From positions 1 through 64,000 of the forward strand of contig CAYRCU010000001.1 of NCBI GenBank assembly GCA_964422865.1: DNA of 64,000 nt. The letters run 5' to 3'. The position numbers and the translations under genes are program-made. Shown in pieces: positions 5,877 through 13,406 of this stretch. The DNA is from CAYRCU01 sp964422865 (lineage in GTDB: Bacteria; Patescibacteriota; Microgenomatia; UBA8517). Position 1 is the stretch's first letter, and each line of letters starts with the position of its first letter. Below the pieces are notes generated by a model, which had not been told where the DNA came from, made no database searches, and saw only the letters and a program-made list of their open reading frames with translations.

Positions 5877-6699
5877 GGCAAAGTGTTTGAAGTGCTTGCT
5901 TGCTCGGATTATGAGTGGAGAGAGTGCGCCGGCAATACAAATTAGGCCTGCAAAAATAAGGACGAGGGGGAATACTCGGGGACTTTGCGGCTCCGGGGGC
6001 GGAGTGTTTTGTTCGTCCTTGGCTGCGAGTATCTTATTTGAGCTGATGTTTTTTTCTTCTTTGGGTTTTTGAGTGGGAGTTGGGGTAGGGATTTTGGTTG
6101 GCTTGGAAGACGGTTTTTTTGTTTTAATTACCGGGGTTTGTGTGGGGATTGGAGTAGCTGTGGGAGTGGAAGTTGGAGTAGGGGTTGGTGTGGGAGTTGA
6201 GGTTGGTGTAGGCGTAGGGGTTGGTGTGGGAGGTGGAATATTTTGCTCTCCCGGTGAAGGTTTTAGTTTCTCTACTGAAAACTCGCCCCCCGTCCGGAAT
6301 CCTTCCAAAACTTAAATTTTCTTCTGCGTTTTGATATGAATGTTGATCTAGTAAAGTGTCTTGAGTATCTAAAAGTTTTATTGTTTCGCTTGAGTTATTT
6401 AAAGAAAAAGTTGGATGACCATTTCTTGAAACAAGAAGAAAAGAATTAGGGTTTATAATGGTGGAACTTGTGTGATCTAGATTGATAATAAGTTTATGAT
6501 CTTTGTCATCGATCATTTTAAAACCTAAAACATCAATGGACTCGGAACCATTGTTGTAGAGTTCAACCCATTCATTTTGTTTTTCATCATCTGCATTACC
6601 CGGAGGGTTGGGATAGATTTCGTTTATAACTACCTGTGCGAGGGCGGGTTTGGCTGAAAGAAGAAAAAGAAGAAATATTAAGCCAGCCTTATTGGGCAT
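5868..6699 (-). pseudogene. Lamin-tail-domain surface protein, frameshifted at a G6 tract
   Basis: Two overlapping frames make one protein. The first (start 6699) has a signal peptide (AGLIFLLFLLSAKPALAQ) and a lamin tail domain beginning VVINEIYPNP and ending SFGRIPDGG. The canonical end of this domain, EFSVEKLKPSPGEQN, is in the other frame, which then continues into a long Thr-Pro stalk, a transmembrane helix (VFPLVLIFAGLICIAGALSPLII) and a basic tail. The frames switch at a run of six G (plus-strand C6 at about 6287-6292); five G would restore one open frame of about 275 residues. LTD proteins with a Pro/Thr stalk and C-terminal anchor are typical CPR envelope proteins. The break may be a sequencing or assembly error, a mutation, or slippage. 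Confidence 0.75.
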
Positions 6700-6701
6700 C
6701 C

Positions 6702-7898
6702 TCAGTAATTTATATGCAGATAGTAAGTTTCCAAGCCTCCTTCATCGTGCTTCACCCGAACGTATCTAAGCTGACAACTATTGTAACCCGAATAACTCCC
6801 TCTATAGAGAGTTCCTGATTTTACCGCTTTTACTGCGGGGTCGCTTTCGTTATTTATATCTATGCCGTTGTGAAATTTATAGATTTTCCCTACCCAAGTG
6901 TTTTGGACTGCCCATGTGGAGCCGTAGCCTTGTGAGAATTTAACGACCTCGTTTATCGGCCAATTCCAAGACCCTGTGGGGTTAAAGGGATCTGCCGCTT
7001 GGCACTCCCCCGGCCCTGAGCAGTTTTGGTGAGCAATTTCCTTCAAATAGGTGAATGGATTTTGGGTATTGCCGTTTTGGACTACCATGAAGTGAACGTG
7101 TGAACCACTAGAATTACAGGAAGCGCCTTGAATGATACTTGCTATACGGTCTCCTTCGTTTACATTCCCCACTTCCGTCTCATCACCGGCCCCCGCGATA
7201 ATGGCCTGGATTGCTTCATATTCCGCTTTGGCTTGCGCAAGAAGTTCCTGATAGCGTTTTTCATCATTTTTTGTTACCGAAAGAAGATTGGCTTTTGCTA
7301 TTTTTTGCGTGTCGAGTTTTTCCTTTTGGGCACCCAGGACTTTTTGCAAACCTTCGAGATCTCCTTTTTGGTCTTTGTATGTTGTTTGTGCTTTTTGAAG
7401 TCTTGAAAGAAGAGAGTGATCTGCTTCCTGGATTTTTTGAAGGTAATAATATCGGGAAACTGCGTTTTTTATATCCGGAGAGGAAAACAAGACGAGTGTA
7501 GCTTTACTTAGCCTTGACATCTTGTATGTTTCGACAGCTCTTTGTTCAAAGGCTTTTGTGAGACTTCCGAGAGAGAGCTCCAGCTGATCTATGCGCCCCC
7601 CTAATAGAAGGATTTGTTCTTGGGTGCTTTCAATCTTTGTTTCCGTGAGGGAAATTTGGGCATTGAATTGAGCTATTTGATTTGAAAGTGTGTTTGCCTT
7701 GCCTTTTAGTTCTGCGATTTTTTGCTGATAGTACTCTTGCTGTTTTTCGAGACACTCCTTTTTATCTATTTCGTTTTTTATGCCGCTGCATTCTACTATT
7801 TCAGCGAAAGCGGCTGCTTTAAAAAGAATTGCAAGAAAGAAAACCAATATCAATGAAGTGAAAATCTTTTTTGTTGATGGCAACATGTTTGTAAACAC
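6702..7898 (-). CDS. FtsEX-linked coiled-coil M23 endopeptidase with permuted catalytic domain
   Basis: A 398-residue exported murein hydrolase. Residues 12-32 form a signal/anchor segment, 45-235 a long coiled coil (EnvC/CwlO-like), and the rest an M23 metallopeptidase. The order of the M23 blocks is reversed: the usual C-terminal block (VGNVNEGDRIAS...SSGSHVHF...NPFTYL, H267/H269) comes first at 243-285, and the usual N-terminal block (WPINEVVKFSQGYG, H343-N-G-I-D347, V-K-H, YYLHI with H395) comes last, and the protein stops right after LHINY. Joining the end to residue 243 gives a normal M23 order, so this looks like a circular permutation with all ligands kept. It follows ftsE-ftsX, as EnvC-type FtsEX partners often do. 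Confidence 0.85.
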   Translation of the reverse strand: MFTNMLPSTKKIFTSLILVFFLAILFKAAAFAEIVECSGIKNEIDKKECLEKQQEYYQQKIAELKGKANTLSNQIAQFNAQISLTETKIESTQEQILLLGGRIDQLELSLGSLTKAFEQRAVETYKMSRLSKATLVLFSSPDIKNAVSRYYYLQKIQEADHSLLSRLQKAQTTYKDQKGDLEGLQKVLGAQKEKLDTQKIAKANLLSVTKNDEKRYQELLAQAKAEYEAIQAIIAGAGDETEVGNVNEGDRIASIIQGASCNSSGSHVHFMVVQNGNTQNPFTYLKEIAHQNCSGPGECQAADPFNPTGSWNWPINEVVKFSQGYGSTWAVQNTWVGKIYKFHNGIDINNESDPAVKAVKSGTLYRGSYSGYNSCQLRYVRVKHDEGGLETYYLHINY

Positions 7899-7919
7899 TA
7901 TCTTACAACAAAAGGGGAA

Positions 7920-8837
7920 TTACTTTGTTACTTTTATAGAGCGAGAGACTGCGGTAAGGCTCCCCAGGAGAGCTATTAAAATTCCCACAATCAACTCCAC
8001 TGCTAAAATTGCCCCTAAAAGGAGGAAGAATTGGACAGTATCTTTTGGCAGAACCGGTATTTCACCAAAATAGGTAAATATTGAGGGGGTGGCATACATT
8101 ACAAGAACGGAAGCCATGAGCCAGCCGAAAAATACACCTATAACAACATAGTTAATTGCCTCAAAGATAATTGGTGCGCGGATGAACCAAGTGCCCGCGC
8201 CGATAAGAAACAGGTTTTCAATTTCCTTTTTCTTGGTTGCCACTCTCATGCCTATTACAACCATGAGAACCAACAGTGATGTAAGAATAAGAACCGAGAC
8301 TGCAATTGCTCCCCCATAGCGGATGTAATTTGTGACACTTTTTAATCTTTGAACTACTTCGTCCAGGGAAGACTCTCCTCCGATGTTTGCCGTGAAGCTT
8401 ACGCTTTCTACTATTTCTTCGTCTTTGATTTCGTTGATTACTTCTTCAACAAGCTTTAGGTCGCTGACGGAAAACTCCAGGCTCTCCGGGAAAATGGACG
8501 GGCTTACAAGCTCTCGGAGCAAGGGATTGTCTGATGTGGCTTCTTTGTAAAGATCCAGTGCTTCTTCTTTTGAAACGTGGGTTACGGACTCAATTCTTGA
8601 GTCTTCTTCCAGCTTTTTTTTGAGGGCTTCTACTTCTTCCGTTTTTGTATCGGGAGCAATGAATGCTATTACCTGAGGGCGTGTTTCAAAATAGACAAGA
8701 AGCTGGTGCGAGGAATAAACAACTATGGCAAGAAGGGTTGTTACAAAAAAGGAAATTAATAAAACGGAGATTGCGGCCAGGGCCTGGAAAGGGGCTCTGC
8801 GCATTGACTCAAAACTGGTTTTTAGGTGAGTTTTCAT
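7920..8837 (-). CDS. ftsX: Cell-division ABC transporter permease FtsX
   Basis: A 305-residue inner-membrane protein with FtsX topology: a short cytoplasmic N-terminus, TM1 at about 18-42, a large extracytoplasmic loop (about 45-170) with the alternating helices and strands of the FtsX ectodomain (IAFIAPDTKTEEVEALKKKL, ESVTHVSKEEALDLYK), then three TM segments (about 178-200, 220-245, 270-297). With FtsE it transmits ATP hydrolysis across the membrane to activate a murein hydrolase, here presumably the M23 protein encoded next. The ATG overlaps the ftsE stop by 4 bp, indicating translational coupling. Confidence 0.92.
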   Translation of the reverse strand: MKTHLKTSFESMRRAPFQALAAISVLLISFFVTTLLAIVVYSSHQLLVYFETRPQVIAFIAPDTKTEEVEALKKKLEEDSRIESVTHVSKEEALDLYKEATSDNPLLRELVSPSIFPESLEFSVSDLKLVEEVINEIKDEEIVESVSFTANIGGESSLDEVVQRLKSVTNYIRYGGAIAVSVLILTSLLVLMVVIGMRVATKKKEIENLFLIGAGTWFIRAPIIFEAINYVVIGVFFGWLMASVLVMYATPSIFTYFGEIPVLPKDTVQFFLLLGAILAVELIVGILIALLGSLTAVSRSIKVTK

Positions 8838-9505
8838 TTTTTCTTTTTTACCGTGATTTTTGTCAACTTTCCTTTATCCAATTCTATTACTTTGGTTGCA
8901 TGCTTTTCTATAAGAGATTTATCATGGGTGGCTACAATTATCGTGCGCCCTTCTTCGTTTATTTTTTTTAGAAGATTCATTATGGAGGAAGTGGTTATTT
9001 CATCAAGGTTTCCTGTGGGTTCATCTGCAAAGACAAGCTTGGGGTTAACCACCAATGCGCGGGCGAGAGCTGCTCTTTGAAGTTCTCCTCCCGAAAGCTG
9101 TGAGGGGAAGAGATCCGTGCGCTCGGAAAGGCCAACCAGGGACAGGACATCGTTTACTCTTTCAAGCCATTCTTTTTTGTGGACTTTTTTAATAGCCAAG
9201 GCAAGCTCAACGTTCTCGCGAATTGTGCGTTCCGGAAGAAGTTTGTAGTCTTGGAATACCGCGCCGATATTTCTTCTGTGTGAGGGGATGTTTTTCTTTT
9301 TGAGAGAGTGGATTTTTTGTTTATTAAAAACTATTTCTCCGGCGGAAGGAGGAAAGCGGTGAATAATTAGATTTAGGAGAGTGGTTTTGCCGCTTCCGGA
9401 AGGGCCGATTATAAAAACAAATTCACCATCTTCTATGTTAAACGATATATCTTCCAGAGCTTTTATGGAACCGAAGTTTTTGCTTACTTTTTTAAATTCC
9501 AGCAT
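8834..9505 (-). CDS. ftsE: Cell-division ATP-binding protein FtsE
   Basis: A 223-residue ABC ATPase. Walker A is GPSGSGKTTL (about 34-43), the Q-loop is in VFQDYKLLPERT, the signature is LSGGELQRAALARAL, Walker B is LVFADEPTGNLD and the switch His is in IIVATHDKSL. The QDYKLLP sequence after the Q-loop is characteristic of FtsE. It is the first gene of the unit ftsE-ftsX-M23 hydrolase-LTD protein, whose members act together on septal peptidoglycan. The basic C-terminus (KLTKITVKKKK) is typical of short FtsE proteins. Confidence 0.94.
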   Translation of the reverse strand: MLEFKKVSKNFGSIKALEDISFNIEDGEFVFIIGPSGSGKTTLLNLIIHRFPPSAGEIVFNKQKIHSLKKKNIPSHRRNIGAVFQDYKLLPERTIRENVELALAIKKVHKKEWLERVNDVLSLVGLSERTDLFPSQLSGGELQRAALARALVVNPKLVFADEPTGNLDEITTSSIMNLLKKINEEGRTIIVATHDKSLIEKHATKVIELDKGKLTKITVKKKK

Positions 9506-9519
9506 AGGCAGTAGGGGTA

Positions 9520-10044
9520 TTACTCAATTACTTTAACTCTTCCGACATCCATTAACCAACCGGCGTTTTGGGCGGCTAAAGTTTCCCCCCAAACCTGCAC
9601 TTTTTTTCCGACAAAACTTTGAAGGTCAATCACACTTGATGTGAGGTAGACATATTTTTGCTCACCTAAATCGCGGTCCAAGTGGTGAGTTCCTTCCCCC
9701 TTGATACCACCTTCTACCAGCAAACCTTTGGCTGTGTCGCTGAAAACAGCTTCGTCTGCAACCATCCCGCTGCTCCCCTTTGCCTCTTTTTCACTAACAA
9801 TTGGTGTGGGTCCCCCTGAAAAAGCATTTGGAGAACCTTTTTTTGAGAGAAACCAGCCTGAAACGGAGCCCGCGATAACAACGATTAACCCAATAAATAA
9901 AAGAATCAGTGATTTTCGTCTGGGAGTCTTTGTGGGTGAAAAAGATTTAAGAACCGATTTTTGAGGAGTTTGTGGTTGAGAAATCGGTTGAGCCGGTTGA
10001 GCCGGTTGAGTTGGTTGAGCCGGGGTTTGAATAACTTTCTCCAT
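9520..10044 (-). CDS. Membrane-anchored protein with Pro/Gln-rich N-terminus
   Basis: About 174 residues from the ATG at 10044 (MEKVIQTPAQPTQPAQ); an in-frame upstream ATG at 10062 overlaps a TATATT box. The cytoplasmic N-terminus is made of short PTQPAQPAQPI repeats, mirrored in DNA as GGTTGAGCC units at about 9988-10024. A basic stretch (KTPRRKSLILLFIGLIVVIAGSVSGWFL) gives one TM helix, leaving an extracytoplasmic domain of about 110 residues that ends in KYVYLTSSVIDLQSFVGKKVQVWGE and so on, which looks like a small OB-like beta domain. It sits 14 bp before ftsE and is likely in the same operon. Function unknown. Confidence 0.65.
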   Translation of the reverse strand: MEKVIQTPAQPTQPAQPAQPISQPQTPQKSVLKSFSPTKTPRRKSLILLFIGLIVVIAGSVSGWFLSKKGSPNAFSGGPTPIVSEKEAKGSSGMVADEAVFSDTAKGLLVEGGIKGEGTHHLDRDLGEQKYVYLTSSVIDLQSFVGKKVQVWGETLAAQNAGWLMDVGRVKVIE

Positions 10045-10086
10045 TACATGACAATATACCATTAAAGGGTATTTTGTAACAAGCAG

Positions 10087-11154
10087 TTAGAGCTTTAATT
10101 CTGCCTCGATAAATTTATCGAGATTTCCATTTAAAACACCTTCTGTGTCTGATGTTTCGACCTGGGTTCTTAAGTCTTTAACCATTTTGTAGGGATGCAA
10201 AACATACGAACGGATTTGAGTCCCCCAGGTGGCGGGGTGATATTCCCCTTTTATTCCTTTTGTTTCTTTTTCCTGTTCTTGGAGAAATTTGATCCAAAGC
10301 TTGGCACGAAGAAGATCCAGGGCATTTTTTCTGTTTTGTTCCTGGCGACGTTCGGTTTGTGCTGTTACTGTTAGACCTGTTGGTTTGTGTGTGAGGCGTA
10401 CGGCAGTACTTACTTTGTTTACATTTTGACCTCCGCTTCCACTGCTTCTGAAAAACTGCCAATCCAGGTCTTCATCTCTTATTTTTATGTCCGGTGCGTC
10501 TATTTCCTCAAGTTCCGGCATGACTTCTACAAGGCAGAAGCTTGTTTGGCGCAGTTTGTCGGCATTAAAAGGAGACTGTCTTACCAGCCTGTGCGTACCG
10601 GATTCATTTTTCAAGTTTCCGAAAGCGTAGCTACCTTGAACTTTGAAAACTACGCTTTTTGTTCCAGCTTCTTCACCGGGAGTTTCATCCAGAACATCCA
10701 CTTTCCAGCCGCGACGTTCGCAGTAACGCATGTACATTCGAAAAAGCATACTTGTCCAGTCCATAGCTTCGGTTCCTCCCTGCCCTGCGTGCAGAGACAT
10801 TATTGCGTTTTTTGGATCATAGGGATCTGAGAGAAATGCTTTAAGCTCGAGGGCTTTTATTGCTTTGTTCAGGGATTTTATCTCTTTTGAAAAATCCTCC
10901 TTGGAATTTTTTGAAAGCTCAAGAAGTGTATTAATTTCATCTTGGAGATTTTTAATTTCGTCAATTTCGTTTTTAAGATCACTTAATTCCTGCATAACTT
11001 TTCGTGCTTTGTTTTGATCGTTCCAGAGACCGGGGTCTTGGGACTTTGTTTCTAACTCCTTGAGACGAACCTTTTTGGAGGGCAGATCGAGCGCTGTGAT
11101 TATTTTTTCCAGAACACTTTTTAAGTCGGAAATTGTAGTACTACTTGAGTTCAT
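10087..11154 (-). CDS. prfB: Peptide chain release factor 2 (RF2)
   Basis: A full-length 355-residue class I release factor. The catalytic GGQ is in SSGSGGQNVNKVSTAVRL and the stop-codon recognition tripeptide is SPF in RLVRQSPFNADKLRQTSF, which identifies RF2 (UAA/UGA) rather than RF1. The N-terminal coiled coil and domain 1 are present. The reading frame is continuous: the in-frame UGA and +1 programmed frameshift seen near codon 25 of many bacterial prfB genes are absent. UGA is used as a stop in this window (for example at the end of the M23 gene), which is consistent with a working RF2 and the standard bacterial code. Confidence 0.95.
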   Translation of the reverse strand: MNSSSTTISDLKSVLEKIITALDLPSKKVRLKELETKSQDPGLWNDQNKARKVMQELSDLKNEIDEIKNLQDEINTLLELSKNSKEDFSKEIKSLNKAIKALELKAFLSDPYDPKNAIMSLHAGQGGTEAMDWTSMLFRMYMRYCERRGWKVDVLDETPGEEAGTKSVVFKVQGSYAFGNLKNESGTHRLVRQSPFNADKLRQTSFCLVEVMPELEEIDAPDIKIRDEDLDWQFFRSSGSGGQNVNKVSTAVRLTHKPTGLTVTAQTERRQEQNRKNALDLLRAKLWIKFLQEQEKETKGIKGEYHPATWGTQIRSYVLHPYKMVKDLRTQVETSDTEGVLNGNLDKFIEAELKL

Positions 11155-11194
11155 TTCAGTACAAAGTATAACATCTAATTAATAATAAACTACG

Positions 11195-11220
11195 CACAGC
11201 CTAGAGGCCGTGGTATTTTG
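11195..11220. repeat. Solitary hairpin CACAGCC-TAGA-GGCCGTG + GTATTTTG
   Basis: A 7-bp stem with one mismatch and 4-nt loop in the gap between prfB and the next gene. The 3' flank TGGTATTTTG (11211-11220) is identical to that after the hairpin at 1761-1780. The pair looks like a low-copy REP or IS200/IS605-end type palindrome. Confidence 0.4.
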
Positions 11221-11259
11221 TCGACAAGTATAGATTTTTGCCAGAGATATTCAATAAAA

Positions 11260-11766
11260 TTATTCTTCACAAACTTTTGTGACCAGGTGAAGTCTTTCCT
11301 GAAGAGTGAGGTTGTTTATGCTTTTTAAGATTTCGTCCACTGATTTTTTCTTTTGAGCCTTAATATTTATGTCCCTGGTGGATACGCCCAAGGTTTTTTT
11401 AAGTTTGTTTTGGCCTGCGTCAAGAACATTGGATATTGGTTTTGGAGCGGATTTCCAGCCCATAATCTCGGTAAAAACGGTTTTTCCGCTTATAACCAGG
11501 AGTGCTTCTATGATTAGGGCCAGAATAAAGCCAAAAAGGATGCCCGGGAGAATTCCCGAAATGCGCCAGTTTGCGTACCGTCTTCTTAATTGGCCCAGGG
11601 TGAGAATTAAGAGGAAAATCAATATGACAACGGCGATTGCTTGGAAAAGGGTGGGTGCGAAAATGAATCCTCCCGGCAGGTTAATCTGCATATTTGTTTC
11701 TGTTCCGACGATTTTGCTTTGAATGTTGTTGGGAAGAGTGGGAATGGAAAAGTTTTTTGTGTTCAC
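11260..11766 (-). CDS. Hypothetical two-TM membrane protein
   Basis: 168 residues, family not recognised. An N-terminal polar segment of about 40 residues is followed by TM1 (FQAIAVVILIFLLILTLGQL, about 42-61), a short basic loop (RRRYANWR), TM2 (GILPGILFGFILALIIEALLVI, about 71-92) and a polar C-terminal domain (about 95-168) with SVDEILKSINNLTLQERLHLVTKV, a probable helical hairpin. It lies between prfB and a run of small envelope genes transcribed the same way. Role unknown. Confidence 0.6.
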   Translation of the reverse strand: MNTKNFSIPTLPNNIQSKIVGTETNMQINLPGGFIFAPTLFQAIAVVILIFLLILTLGQLRRRYANWRISGILPGILFGFILALIIEALLVISGKTVFTEIMGWKSAPKPISNVLDAGQNKLKKTLGVSTRDINIKAQKKKSVDEILKSINNLTLQERLHLVTKVCEE

Positions 11767-11806
11767 TGCTTAGATTTTATCTTTGAAGAGGGATTGTTAC
11801 AAGCTG

Positions 11807-12094
11807 TTACAAGGAGATGGCGGATGTGTCAAGCTCTTTTAATTCCGTTTCCGGGTCTTCGATAACAATTTCTTCAAGCTCTTTGTCTATAACTTCCGCG
11901 TCCAGCGAGTCGGAAACTTCTCCCTCTGAGACAACCGGAGTGGGAACTTGCACTTTGATCTCCTTTGGACCGGAGGATTTATTATTTAGTATAAGTGAAG
12001 CTGCTAAAACAAGGATGATTAAAAGCGCTAAAATTATGATTATGATTAGTGAGAGTGATCCTTTGTTATTCTTCATCTTTGAAACTATTTGCAT
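11807..12094 (-). CDS. Single-pass membrane protein, 95 aa
   Basis: A short N-terminal positive segment (MKNNKG) precedes one strong TM helix (SLSLIIIIILALLIILVLAASLIL). The remainder, about 55 residues, is highly acidic (EVIDKELEEIVIEDPETELKELD) and probably extended outside the membrane. The start could also be the Met 6 codons in. The gene overlaps the 3' end of the preceding coiled-coil gene by about 29 bp, so the two are likely co-expressed. No family recognised. Confidence 0.55.
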   Translation of the reverse strand: MQIVSKMKNNKGSLSLIIIIILALLIILVLAASLILNNKSSGPKEIKVQVPTPVVSEGEVSDSLDAEVIDKELEEIVIEDPETELKELDTSAISL

Positions 12095-12656
12095 TCCTAT
12101 ATTCTTTTGCCGCTTCTACGACTGCTTTGCGGGCCATGGTTATCTGTTCGCGCGTTGACTTTAGATCAGCTCTGAGTTCGCCGATTGCAGTTCTTGCGGC
12201 TTTTCCCAGATTATCTTCGCTGCTAAAATTGATTACGTAAATTTTCAGGGATTGTGCTTCTACTGCACTCTCAGCTGTGGCGATTGCTTCTTTTGCAAGA
12301 ATTACTGCCTCAGTTTCTCCGGACCTGCTTTCAATTTTTGCAAGAATTTTTGCAAGACGCGCCAGTATCTTTCTCCACCTTTCGGTCCAATTGCTGTTTA
12401 TTTTTTGTATGCGCTCGTCAATGTGCTCAATAATCTTTTGTTTTCTTTCGTCTTTTAATGTTTTTACTTTTTCGCGAAATTCTTCCCTTTCTTGAAGCAA
12501 TTGTTGGCGGATTTCTGCGGCATTTTCTTTGCGTTCAAGCCTGTTTTGTGTGCGGACTTCGCGGATTTCTTCTGCTCTTTGCCTCACCGGGACTTCCACC
12601 GTATCGCCCGCCGGCATCATCGAAGTTACAAATAATAAAGCAATTATACCTATCAT
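12066..12656 (-). CDS. Exported coiled-coil protein
   Basis: 196 residues with a short N-terminal signal-like segment (MIGIIALLFVTSMMPAGDT) and then an almost continuous heptad-bearing helix rich in Arg, Glu and Lys (about 28-110), a short beta-like break (AQSLKIYVINFSSEDN) and a second helical part. The architecture suggests a secreted or periplasmic-face structural coiled coil. Its 3' end overlaps the downstream anchored acidic protein gene. I cannot assign a family. Confidence 0.55.
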   Translation of the reverse strand: MIGIIALLFVTSMMPAGDTVEVPVRQRAEEIREVRTQNRLERKENAAEIRQQLLQEREEFREKVKTLKDERKQKIIEHIDERIQKINSNWTERWRKILARLAKILAKIESRSGETEAVILAKEAIATAESAVEAQSLKIYVINFSSEDNLGKAARTAIGELRADLKSTREQITMARKAVVEAAKEYRNANSFKDEE

Positions 12657-12691
12657 TTTTCTTCACTTGACATTATATACTATTTTTTTTG

Positions 12692-13366
12692 CTATGTGGA
12701 AGGGGAGGTTTCTGGGGACGGAGACGGAGTTGGGGTTGGCTTCGGAGTGCCTGAAGGTGTGGGGGAAGCAGTGGGCTTAGGTGTTGACATACCTTCTCTG
12801 GGTCCTGTCAATATTCGTATGTGAATTCCACCCGAGAGACTTGATTTTTTAACTTTTACGCTTTTGTAGGTTTTTTCCAGAAGGGATGATACTTCGTCGA
12901 CTACATCTTCGTCAACATCTCTGTCAAATGTGACTGTTGTTGCAACTTCTTTTTGGGAATCTGCGTTTGCGGCTTCGACATCTTCGTACCCTAAGTTTTC
13001 AAGCTTAGTCTTAAGAAGGCTTGCTTCCCCTGCGACGCCTGTGCCGTTTAGAACTTCTATTTTAATTTCAGCCTTTTTAATGGTTGGCTTGGGAGTTGGG
13101 GTTGATTCCGGCTCCAAGTCGAAGCCGCCTAAAACCTCTGACGGGGTTGGGGAGGGGGAGGTTTCATCGCTACCGCCGCTAAAGCCCCTGATTACAAGGA
13201 AGCCTCCTACTAAAATAATTGCTCCTGCACCAATGAGAGCAATTGCCCACTTTATGAAACTACCTTTTTCTTTTTTGGAAGTTTGAGGGAAACCCACATC
13301 TTGGGGGTTTTGCGGAGCCGGAGCGGGTTGCGGTTGTGTTTGAGCTTGTGGGATTTGATTTTCCAT
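12692..13366 (-). CDS. LytR_C-domain membrane protein
   Basis: 224 residues. A Pro/Gln-rich cytoplasmic N-terminus (about 1-35), one TM helix (WAIALIGAGAIILVGGFLVI), a Ser/Thr/Pro linker, and a LytR C-terminal-type domain at about 98-170 whose opening IKIEVLNGTGVAGEASLLKTKL is diagnostic (VLNGTG...A..A...L...G). The C-terminus is a second Thr/Pro/Ser low-complexity tail. LytR_C domains accompany LytR-CpsA-Psr cell-wall ligases, but here the catalytic LCP domain is absent, as is common for small CPR envelope proteins. Probably a wall- or surface-associated anchor. Confidence 0.75.
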   Translation of the reverse strand: MENQIPQAQTQPQPAPAPQNPQDVGFPQTSKKEKGSFIKWAIALIGAGAIILVGGFLVIRGFSGGSDETSPSPTPSEVLGGFDLEPESTPTPKPTIKKAEIKIEVLNGTGVAGEASLLKTKLENLGYEDVEAANADSQKEVATTVTFDRDVDEDVVDEVSSLLEKTYKSVKVKKSSLSGGIHIRILTGPREGMSTPKPTASPTPSGTPKPTPTPSPSPETSPST

Positions 13367-13406
13367 CTGTGCCGTATGAAACCATATTATAGACTGAAAG
13401 TCAAGG

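Noticed and set aside
6073..6315. Plus-strand Val/Gly-repeat ORF
   Set aside because: It is the complement of the Thr-Pro stalk coding region of the lamin-tail gene, not an independent gene.
6695..6710. UGA recoding as in some CPR lineages (Gracilibacteria, SR1)
   Set aside because: UGA ends real genes here (for example the M23 gene) and RF2 is present; in-frame UGA inside conserved domains was not seen.
10087..11154. Programmed +1 frameshift expected in prfB
   Set aside because: The RF2 frame is continuous from its start codon; no in-frame UGA or SD-like stimulator is present.
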